Below the pieces are notes generated by a model. It searched no databases, was not told the DNA's origin, and worked only from the letters and a program-made list of their open reading frames with translations. From the NCBI GenBank assembly GCA_024230695.1, contig JAAERC010000522.1:1-7057 (forward strand): a stretch of DNA of 7,057 bases, written 5' to 3'. Positions 1 through 5,995 of this stretch are shown piece after piece (positions within the stretch are counted from its first letter, which is position 1; every line of letters begins with the position of its first letter). The position numbers were made by a program, and so were the translations under genes. This DNA comes from Candidatus Zixiibacteriota bacterium (GTDB lineage: Bacteria; Zixibacteria; MSB-5A5; GN15; PGXB01).

Positions 1-2053
1 CATCAGAATTTAGAACAATTTTAAAAGGAACCATAATTCCGGAGACCTCTTTATAGTCAGAATAGATCTCAGTCAAATTTGCCGGTCCCATAATTGTCTG
101 CCCAAAATATTTTTTGCCAATAGGCATAAATGTTTCGGAATCGATAACAAAACTATAGGAATATTTTCCGTCACTTGATTGTATAAGAACAACTTCCACC
201 TGTTTTCCGTCTAATTCGGAAGATTCTGTCCAACCCATGATATAATCAGGATTATCAATATTTTGGAATGTTAAAACACTGTTTCGGAAAAAATCTTTTT
301 TATTGTTTTCAATATCTTCAGCTGAAGCCGGAACAACCTGTGGTCCTTGTTTTGCCCATGAATCGGCTCCGTTTGACACAGAGATCATCGCGCCCATCGG
401 GGTTGTCAGATCTGTTCTTTCTTTGTCGGGGAAAAGCGTTGAAGATTTTGATTGTAATGGAATATCTCCCTGCGGAGTTACAATTGAAACGGTTGATTTT
501 ATCGTTACTGTCTTGATATTAGTATAATTATCTGCTCCACCGCAAGCAGTGAATGCTTTCTGCATTATTTCTTTGCCCTTAACCGCGGCTTCTTCTGTAA
601 TTTCTGCTCCACCAGATGGATCACCGGTTGGAATACTCACATCAATTGTATCAACCGGGCCTAGAACACTGAGGGGCTCATCGAAATCAGCACCATTTCC
701 AACTACGACAATATGAACTTGGTCGGGGTGAAGTTTCTTGATGGCGATATCTATAACATCTTGAGCTGTAACTTTTTCTACATTTGATTTTGCCTTAAAC
801 TGGAAATCTCTTGGGAAATCAAAATAATCATATTCCATTATCTGAGTGATTACGTCGCCCTTATCTTCAAAATTGAAAACAAAAGAGTTCAGATAACCAT
901 CTTTTCCGATTCTCATTTCATCATCAGTTGGTATGTCAGTCTGCATTCCCTTTATCTGCTCGATTATTCCTCTTATTGCTTTGACCGTACTTTCTGATTT
1001 GGTCTGACAATAATTATAATAAATTCCCGGATAAGCAATATTCGATGTAAAACTGCCGCCAACCGAATAAGCAAGCCCCTGTTTGCTTCTAACATTATTA
1101 AAAAGTCGACTGCCAAACGAACCACCAAGAATATTATTCGCAACAATCATCGGGAAGTAATCAGGGTCACCCAAAAGTCCCCCAATATGACCAATTAAAA
1201 TACTTGATTGGTTAACATCAGGCTTATCAATAAAATGAACCGCCAATTCATATTCATAATTTACTTCCGGCAATGGAGGTAGTGTTTCTGTACCCATTTG
1301 CCAATCGCCAAAATACCCTTTGATTTTTTTAGCCATTTCGTCAGAGTTAAAATCACCCCAGACAGCAAGTCTTACATTTTCAGGAGTAATATATTTTTGA
1401 TGAAATTCAATAAGATCATTTTGTGCAATATTATCAATCGTATAATATTCCGCCTGCCCGGCCAGACCCGATTCGGCTCCATATAGGATCTTTATAAACT
1501 CACGAATACAAATCGGAAAAGGCTGGTCATTTCGTCTTGATATACCTGATCTGACCTGAGTTTTGGCCAATTCAATTTTATCCTCGTCGAAGACAGGATT
1601 TTTTAGTATATCAGCAAAAAGTTTCAATCCGGTATCAGTATATTCTGACAAGATATTCATTCCGACTGTTCCACTTGTATTATTGATGCCGACTTCAATA
1701 GATGCACCAATAGATTCCAATATCTCATCGATCTCATCACCAGTTTTATTCTGCGTCCCACCAGTTCGCAAAACCGTTCCTGTAATTGATCCCAATCCGG
1801 CTTTATCTGGCGAATCAAGATAACTACCTGCCGCAATTCTGGCACTGGCATTAACAAGTGGCAATTCATGATCTTCCATTAGATATAAAACCAAACCATT
1901 TTCAAGAGTAATGGTTTTAAATTCAGGCATTTCTGGTTCCCTCAATGAAGGGAATTTGAGTTTATCAATTGTTTTGCCGGCCTGAATATTTATTCCAAAC
2001 ATCAGAATTACCAGCAAGGCCAGCATTCCAATATATACCGTTTTTCTACTCAT
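1..2053 (-). CDS. Non-catalytic M16B peptidase-like subunit with LolA-like C-terminal extension (partial, C-terminus off window)
   Basis: The minus-strand frame is open from ATG at 2053 to the window edge: 684 codons without a stop. An SD-like AGGAG at 2060-2064, 6 nt upstream, supports the start. Residues 1 to about 26 look like a signal peptide (charged MSRK, hydrophobic core, cleavage near IQA/GK), so the protein is probably periplasmic. Two M16 halves follow, roughly residues 45-250 and 255-460. Where active members have HxxEH, this protein reads SITGT (residues 89-93), so the zinc-binding residues are lost. The second half keeps the family's Arg/Tyr signature, R322 and Y329 within RSKQGLAY. 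From about residue 485 to the edge is a different, beta-rich segment resembling LolA-like 'outer membrane lipoprotein-sorting' tails; it includes YSDYKEVSGIMVPFKI. The gene lies 17 nt after the HxxEH-containing gene and is surely co-transcribed with it. By analogy with heterodimeric M16B enzymes and mitochondrial processing peptidase, it is probably the substrate-binding, non-catalytic partner. The substrate is unknown. Confidence 0.9.
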   Translation of the reverse strand, partial: MSRKTVYIGMLALLVILMFGINIQAGKTIDKLKFPSLREPEMPEFKTITLENGLVLYLMEDHELPLVNASARIAAGSYLDSPDKAGLGSITGTVLRTGGTQNKTGDEIDEILESIGASIEVGINNTSGTVGMNILSEYTDTGLKLFADILKNPVFDEDKIELAKTQVRSGISRRNDQPFPICIREFIKILYGAESGLAGQAEYYTIDNIAQNDLIEFHQKYITPENVRLAVWGDFNSDEMAKKIKGYFGDWQMGTETLPPLPEVNYEYELAVHFIDKPDVNQSSILIGHIGGLLGDPDYFPMIVANNILGGSFGSRLFNNVRSKQGLAYSVGGSFTSNIAYPGIYYNYCQTKSESTVKAIRGIIEQIKGMQTDIPTDDEMRIGKDGYLNSFVFNFEDKGDVITQIMEYDYFDFPRDFQFKAKSNVEKVTAQDVIDIAIKKLHPDQVHIVVVGNGADFDEPLSVLGPVDTIDVSIPTGDPSGGAEITEEAAVKGKEIMQKAFTACGGADNYTNIKTVTIKSTVSIVTPQGDIPLQSKSSTLFPDKERTDLTTPMGAMISVSNGADSWAKQGPQVVPASAEDIENNKKDFFRNSVLTFQNIDNPDYIMGWTESSELDGKQVEVVLIQSSDGKYSYSFVIDSETFMPIGKKYFGQTIMGPANLTEIYSDYKEVSGIMVPFKIVLNSD

Positions 2054-2059
2054 CGTATT

Positions 2060-2064
2060 CTCCT
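2060..2064 (-). promoter_or_regulatory. Ribosome binding site in the 17-nt operon gap
   Basis: AGGAG on the minus strand ends 6 nt before the ATG at 2053. The whole gap between the two M16 genes (2054-2070) is just this Shine-Dalgarno site and its spacer, so no promoter or terminator fits between them. This indicates a bicistronic transcript. Confidence 0.75.
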
Positions 2065-2070
2065 CTCCGG

Positions 2071-3588
2071 TTATTCTTCGTCTTTATTTTCTAAAAGGGC
2101 CAAAATTCTCTTATCAACATCAAGGTACTCTTTGGCGACTCTTTGAATATCTGCCGGGGTCAGAGCATTGATCTTATCAAGGCTTCCAAATAATTTGCGC
2201 CAATCACCCAAGACCATCTCATAATAGGCCAATTGAAATGTCAAACCGCTGGCAAACCCGGAAAGATTTGATAGTTCGTTTACCAGATTTGCTTTGGCGC
2301 GGGCCTTGATATATTCCAATTCCTCAACAGGTATTAACTCAGTTTTTACCTGCTCAATAATTTTCAGTATCTCCTCATCACTCTCAGCATTTGTATGATC
2401 CTTCGATGGTATTGAAATTATACAAAACAGAGTTGGATACTTATTCCCGGGATATCCGGCAAATACCTGAGCACCCATAGCTATTTTTTTCTCTTTAACT
2501 AGACTCTTATACAATAATGATGTTCGACCCTGACCCATATAATCGGCCAGTGCTTCAAGGGCCACCATGTCCGGATGATTAACGCTGGGAATATGGAAGG
2601 AACTCCAGTACATCGGCTGGGCATTCTCTTTAACAATAACTGTTCTTTGAGATACCTGAGGTGCCTCAATAGTTTTTACCTGCTGTGGTTTTTCTCTATA
2701 TGGAATTTTGCCAAAATATTTTTTGGCAAGTTTTTTAACCTCATCGGGGTCAACATCACCAACAATACTTACAATCATATTATTTGGAATATAAAATTTA
2801 TTAAAATATTCCAATGCAACCGGGCGGTAAAAATTATTTATATCTGACATCGAACCAACGACTGTCTGACCATAGGGGTGAGTCTTATATGATGCGGCTC
2901 GCATCTCCTCGGTCAGCTTTCCCTGAGGTGATGATTCGATACCCATCCGGCGTTCTTCGGTAATTACATTTTTTTCTTTATAGAACTCCCTCAGAACCGG
3001 ATTAATAAACCGATCAGATTCCATAGCCATCCATAATTCCAGCTTATTGGCCGGGTAATTGGCTATATATATCGTCATATCATAGCCGGTTCCGGCATTC
3101 ATACCAACGCCGCCTTCTCTTTCATAGATCTGACCGAATTCGTTTGTTACTATATATTGCACGGCCGAATCAGTAGCCGATTTCAACTCCGCTTCAAGCT
3201 CAGCAATTCGAGCAATATCGGCCAAGCCCAACTTTGCCTTCTCATCAAGGATCAAACCAAAAAGGCGATCTTCTTCATCCATCCATTTTTTTTCATTTTT
3301 ATAATTGGCCGTTCCAACTTCTTTTGTACCTTTGAAGGCCATATGCTCAAACATATGAGCCATTCCACTGGCATCGTTGGGGTCATTGGCGGCGCCAACA
3401 TTTACGATCAATCTGAAATAAGCGATTGGTGCATCATGCTTGGGCAGGACAATAAATTTCATTCCATTGTCCAGTGTGAATTCAACTACCTGACTTTCGA
3501 TCGATGAAAAATCAAAGGCGATAGGTGTTGAAAAAATACCCAGAAGCATAAACACCAGTAATCCTAATTGAAAAATCCGATGTCTCAT
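2071..3588 (-). CDS. Secreted M16B zinc metallopeptidase, catalytic subunit
   Basis: This 505-residue protein begins at ATG 3588, preceded by AGGAGG at 3595-3600 with 6 nt spacing. Residues 1 to about 24 form a signal peptide (MRHR, then a hydrophobic stretch), placing it in the periplasm or outside the cell. The N-terminal M16 half carries the inverted zinc motif HMFEH: H78 and H82 bind zinc and E81 is the general base. The distal zinc-binding Glu is most likely E212 in the ITEERR segment. Between them, residues about 95-155 form a charged, probably helical insertion, so HxxEH and the distal Glu are about 130 residues apart instead of the usual 70-80. I recall a similar insertion in one bacterial M16 subgroup. 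The C-terminal half (about 260-500) lacks the Arg/Tyr pair: the aligned positions are V364 and M371. The next gene supplies that pair, so this is probably the zinc-bearing half of an obligate heterodimer. It is the first gene of a two-gene operon. The specific substrate cannot be predicted. Confidence 0.93.
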   Translation of the reverse strand: MRHRIFQLGLLVFMLLGIFSTPIAFDFSSIESQVVEFTLDNGMKFIVLPKHDAPIAYFRLIVNVGAANDPNDASGMAHMFEHMAFKGTKEVGTANYKNEKKWMDEEDRLFGLILDEKAKLGLADIARIAELEAELKSATDSAVQYIVTNEFGQIYEREGGVGMNAGTGYDMTIYIANYPANKLELWMAMESDRFINPVLREFYKEKNVITEERRMGIESSPQGKLTEEMRAASYKTHPYGQTVVGSMSDINNFYRPVALEYFNKFYIPNNMIVSIVGDVDPDEVKKLAKKYFGKIPYREKPQQVKTIEAPQVSQRTVIVKENAQPMYWSSFHIPSVNHPDMVALEALADYMGQGRTSLLYKSLVKEKKIAMGAQVFAGYPGNKYPTLFCIISIPSKDHTNAESDEEILKIIEQVKTELIPVEELEYIKARAKANLVNELSNLSGFASGLTFQLAYYEMVLGDWRKLFGSLDKINALTPADIQRVAKEYLDVDKRILALLENKDEE

Positions 3589-3594
3589 TAATAT

Positions 3595-3600
3595 CCTCCT
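3595..3600 (-). promoter_or_regulatory. Ribosome binding site of the catalytic M16 gene
   Basis: A consensus AGGAGG on the minus strand lies 6 nt before the ATG at 3588. It fixes the start and implies efficient translation of the first gene of the M16 operon. Confidence 0.8.
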
Positions 3601-3633
3601 GAAAATGTTTATTAAAGTGCTTGCTTGGAGGAC

Positions 3634-3662
3634 AGATTAATTCCAAATTGTCAGCTTGTCAA
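3634..3662 (-). promoter_or_regulatory. Sigma70-like promoter of the M16 operon
   Basis: On the minus strand a perfect -35 box TTGACA (3657-3662) is separated by exactly 17 nt from a -10 box TAATCT (3634-3639). Transcription would start near 3627, giving a leader of about 40 nt that contains the AGGAGG site. Spacing, match quality and position directly upstream of the operon make this a good candidate. It lies just downstream, in the minus direction, of the orphan phosphorylase tail at 3711-3748. Confidence 0.72.
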
Positions 3663-3710
3663 GAGGATAACTCAAATTATGGCAGACAAATCGGGCGGAA
3701 ATTAAACGGG

Positions 3711-3748
3711 ATTTACCACCATTTGATCAATTTTGGAATGCGGTTGTG
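3711..3748 (-). repeat. 38-bp direct repeat, left copy: orphan 3' tail of a phosphorylase gene
   Basis: These 38 bp match 5958-5995 with one difference (C at 3728 versus T at 5975), in the same orientation. On the minus strand this copy reads HNRIPKLIKWW then TAA, identical to the end of the phosphorylase encoded at 5960-7057. Upstream in the same frame the similarity stops almost at once. An in-frame TAG lies about 10 codons before an ATG at 3758-3760, leaving only a 15-codon frame (MNQIHNRIPKLIKWW) with no clear ribosome binding site. It is best read as a gene-end duplication or remnant, not a gene. It lies between the divergent M16 and S9 promoters. Confidence 0.85.
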
Positions 3749-3773
3749 GATCTGGTTCATGCACATTTTTAAC

Positions 3774-3802
3774 TTGACTTTGGTAGCCCACTATATTAAT
3801 GT
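3774..3802 (+). promoter_or_regulatory. Candidate promoter of the S9 peptidase gene
   Basis: On the plus strand TTGACT (3774-3779) is followed after 17 nt by TAATGT (3797-3802). This is the same layout as the stronger divergent promoter of the M16 operon. It would give a leader of roughly 30 nt before ATG 3838. The -10 box is weak, and AT-rich alternatives such as TATATT at 3792-3797 sit at poorer spacing, so the exact -10 is uncertain. Confidence 0.45.
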
Positions 3803-3826
3803 TTTGGGCAATTTACCAATAAAATT

Positions 3827-3832
3827 AGGAGG
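3827..3832 (+). promoter_or_regulatory. Ribosome binding site deciding the S9 start
   Basis: AGGAGG ends 5 nt before ATG 3838. An in-frame GTG at 3832 overlaps this Shine-Dalgarno site and so cannot use it. The ATG is therefore preferred, which removes two residues from the longest possible frame. Confidence 0.8.
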
Positions 3833-3837
3833 TGGAA

Positions 3838-5826
3838 ATGATTTTTAAAATCGTTTCAATGCTATTTCTGCTTCTGGCTATTCCTATCTTTACAGCCGTT
3901 GCGCAGGATGGAGCAAAAGTTGAAAAAATCCTTGAGGAGATCGATCCTTGGGTATTGACTGACACCACCAGGATTATGAGCTTTATTGACAGTTGCAATA
4001 CAATTACTACAGAAAAAATTCAATCATCGGAATTCTGGGAGCCAACCCTCAATGATCTTTCCTTTCTACTGGGGATTGATTATGTGGCCGGGACAAAAAT
4101 TGATAATACCGGACGAATATACTTTCAAATGCGCATCACCGGTGAGAGTGATGCGATCTTTTTTATGGATAAACCGCTGGGTTGGCCGGTTCAATTAACA
4201 CCTAATAATTGGACCGAGAAAGGATTCACAATAAGCGGTTTTTCAGTGCATCCTTCCGGTGATTATATTCTTGTGAGCGTTTACAAACATGGCGATGAGA
4301 TGAATGATATTTGGTATTTTACCCGCGATGGACAATTTCACTCCCTGCTTGTTGATCGGGCTGTCAGCTATGGCGGTGAAATATATGATGAAGATAATCT
4401 CGATATATTTTACCTTTATACTTATGACAGAAAAGTCATTCATATTTGCAAGTATACAATCTCCGAATCGCGTTTGGATACGCTTTATACTGAACCGGGA
4501 GTTTTTTTTCCCACTGATTATTACAAAGGCCAGATGACAGCAATCCGACGTTTTTCAAGATCGGAAAGTCAGTTACTATTATATAATATTGCTGACAACA
4601 AAATGACAGAATTGTCTGACACAAGTATCTTTGCCGGCGCTGGTTTTACTAATGATGAGAAAATTATAACATATACTTCTGCTGAGTCAATAGATAATGA
4701 ATTCATGAAAGTCTGTCTTGTCGATCCAGTCAAACCTAACAAATTCAAAGTCATTTATGATCCTAAAATGGAAATAGATGATTTTGCTTTCGAACGGAAA
4801 ACCGGCAACATCATCGTAGTACTTAATAAGGATGGTTACTCAAAATTGGCGGGTTTTGATGTCGATGGTAACCTGATTGCCATACCTCAACCAGAGATTG
4901 GAAATGTTTCCGGGATATTCAGTAATGAATCCAATGAAGTAGTGTTCAACTTCTCGGCCCCAACAATTTCACCGGCCGCTTATAAATTTAAGATCGGCGA
5001 TGATAAGCTTGAAAAACTTGCAGGTGTATCCACTTTTGGATTCGATTTCTCTGATGTCAAAGTTGATCTGATTCGTTATAAATCGGAAGACGGCACTGAA
5101 ATTCCGGCCTTTATATATATTCCTTCCTCGGCAAAAAAAGATGGTTCCAATCCGGCTATTGTGAACTATCACGGTGGCCCATCTGGTCAGAGTCGTCCGT
5201 ATTTCCAACGTAATATGGCCTTTGCGCTTAGCAAAGGATTTGTATACATACTTCCCAATGTGCGCGGTTCTACCGGTTATGGTACAGCCTATGAAGAGGC
5301 TGATAATCTGGAAAAACGTTACGATGCTTTGAAGGACGCCGAAGGAGCCATTGATTATTTGATTAACGAAGGATGGTCAAGTCCGGATAAAATTGCTATT
5401 TGGGGTGGATCATATGGCGGTTATACGGTTAACTGGTTGGGCACTCAATGTTCCGAAAAATTTGCTTGCATTGTCTCTGAAGTTGGCATTGGTGAATGGG
5501 ATCATACAATACTTAATTCAAATCCAATCTTTGTTAAATCCTGGGAAAAAGAAGTTGGCAAGGTAGGAGGGGATCTTAATCGCAAACTGGCCCCATTGTT
5601 TTATGCTGACAATATTTCTTGCCCAATTTTTCTAACAGGCGGTTTTAATGATCCACGCGTACCTCCATCAGACCCAAGAAGGTTTGCATATGTTCTTTCC
5701 CGTTTGGGCAAACAGGTCTGGTACTTCGAGGAAACTAAGACAGGACATGGTGCCTCGGTAAAGGCACAGGTAATCCGAGATCTGGCAACAAATTATGTCT
5801 TTACTATGATGCATGTTATGAGGTAG
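3838..5826 (+). CDS. Secreted S9 family (prolyl oligopeptidase-type) serine peptidase
   Basis: This 662-residue protein starts at ATG 3838. Residues 1-22 are a signal peptide with an AVA/QDG type I cleavage site, so it acts in the periplasm or outside the cell. Residues about 70-400 are rich in beta-strand repeats of the TolB/WD40-like kind (for example HPSGDYILVSVY at 138-149), consistent with the propeller that gates access to the active site in S9 enzymes. Residues about 410-662 form the alpha/beta-hydrolase domain. It has an HGGP oxyanion segment (445-448), nucleophile S525 in GGSYGG, acid D605 in GGFNDPRVPP, and H637 in TGHG. The full catalytic triad and a normal length suggest an active peptidase of the dipeptidyl/acylaminoacyl-peptidase type that cleaves short peptides. 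Exact specificity cannot be read. It is transcribed alone, divergent from the M16 operon and convergent with the phosphorylase gene, and ends in TAG before an intrinsic terminator. It is flanked by 38-bp direct repeats. Confidence 0.93.
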   Translation: MIFKIVSMLFLLLAIPIFTAVAQDGAKVEKILEEIDPWVLTDTTRIMSFIDSCNTITTEKIQSSEFWEPTLNDLSFLLGIDYVAGTKIDNTGRIYFQMRITGESDAIFFMDKPLGWPVQLTPNNWTEKGFTISGFSVHPSGDYILVSVYKHGDEMNDIWYFTRDGQFHSLLVDRAVSYGGEIYDEDNLDIFYLYTYDRKVIHICKYTISESRLDTLYTEPGVFFPTDYYKGQMTAIRRFSRSESQLLLYNIADNKMTELSDTSIFAGAGFTNDEKIITYTSAESIDNEFMKVCLVDPVKPNKFKVIYDPKMEIDDFAFERKTGNIIVVLNKDGYSKLAGFDVDGNLIAIPQPEIGNVSGIFSNESNEVVFNFSAPTISPAAYKFKIGDDKLEKLAGVSTFGFDFSDVKVDLIRYKSEDGTEIPAFIYIPSSAKKDGSNPAIVNYHGGPSGQSRPYFQRNMAFALSKGFVYILPNVRGSTGYGTAYEEADNLEKRYDALKDAEGAIDYLINEGWSSPDKIAIWGGSYGGYTVNWLGTQCSEKFACIVSEVGIGEWDHTILNSNPIFVKSWEKEVGKVGGDLNRKLAPLFYADNISCPIFLTGGFNDPRVPPSDPRRFAYVLSRLGKQVWYFEETKTGHGASVKAQVIRDLATNYVFTMMHVMR

Positions 5827-5896
5827 ATTAAACAAATCCTGAAAGAATAAAGTGATTTGTTCTAAAAGTTAAATAAGATATTTTGGGTAAGTTGTT

Positions 5897-5929
5897 ACCC
5901 GGTAAGTTTAAAAACTTATCGGGTATTTT
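5897..5929 (+). terminator. Intrinsic terminator downstream of the S9 gene
   Basis: An 11-bp stem (5897-5907 pairing with 5914-5924, one G-T wobble) closes a 6-nt loop TTAAAA and is followed by ATTTTAAT. It lies about 70 bp after the S9 stop codon. The T-run is on the plus-strand side only; the minus side is followed by AACAAC. It should therefore mainly terminate the S9 transcript, though the hairpin could also slow transcription from the convergent phosphorylase gene. Confidence 0.7.
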
Positions 5930-5957
5930 AATAAAAATTACAGAGCAATATTGTTCT

Positions 5958-5995
5958 ATTTACCACCATTTGATTAATTTTGGAATGCGGTTGTG
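5958..5995 (-). repeat. 38-bp direct repeat, right copy: native phosphorylase 3' end
   Basis: This copy covers the last 11 codons and stop of the phosphorylase gene plus 2 nt beyond, and is 37/38 identical to 3711-3748. Members of this phosphorylase type commonly end in a short hydrophobic segment with a terminal Trp, as here (IKWW). This copy is therefore probably the original and the intergenic one derived. The two copies lie 2247 bp apart in the same orientation and enclose only the S9 gene with its promoter and terminator. Confidence 0.85.

Noticed and set aside
255..266. Partial match (ATTTTGGAATG) to the 38-bp repeat
   Set aside because: It is only 11 nt of AT-rich sequence inside the M16 partner gene, with no extension of similarity on either side; a chance match.
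1657..1869. Minus-strand 70-codon frame within the M16 partner gene region
   Set aside because: It is an out-of-frame overlap of the continuous 684-codon M16 frame, which has a signal peptide, M16 motifs and no internal stop.
2708..2736. Perfect 9-bp inverted repeat (TTGCCAAAA / TTTTGGCAA) with 4-nt loop followed by a T-run on the plus strand, resembling a terminator
   Set aside because: It lies inside the M16 catalytic gene on its antisense strand and is accounted for by Lys-, Phe- and Gly-rich codons (LAKKYFGK). No plus-strand gene ends there.
3713..3760. Minus-strand 15-codon frame MNQIHNRIPKLIKWW as a small peptide gene or leader peptide
   Set aside because: It is explained by duplication of the phosphorylase 3' end. 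It has no convincing ribosome binding site, and the M16 promoter starts transcription downstream of it.
3621..3848. Plus-strand open frame of 75 codons across the divergent intergenic region
   Set aside because: It runs through both promoters, the repeat and the S9 ribosome binding site, and its sequence is not protein-like. Its similarity to another plus-strand frame at 5883-6074 comes only from the shared repeat.
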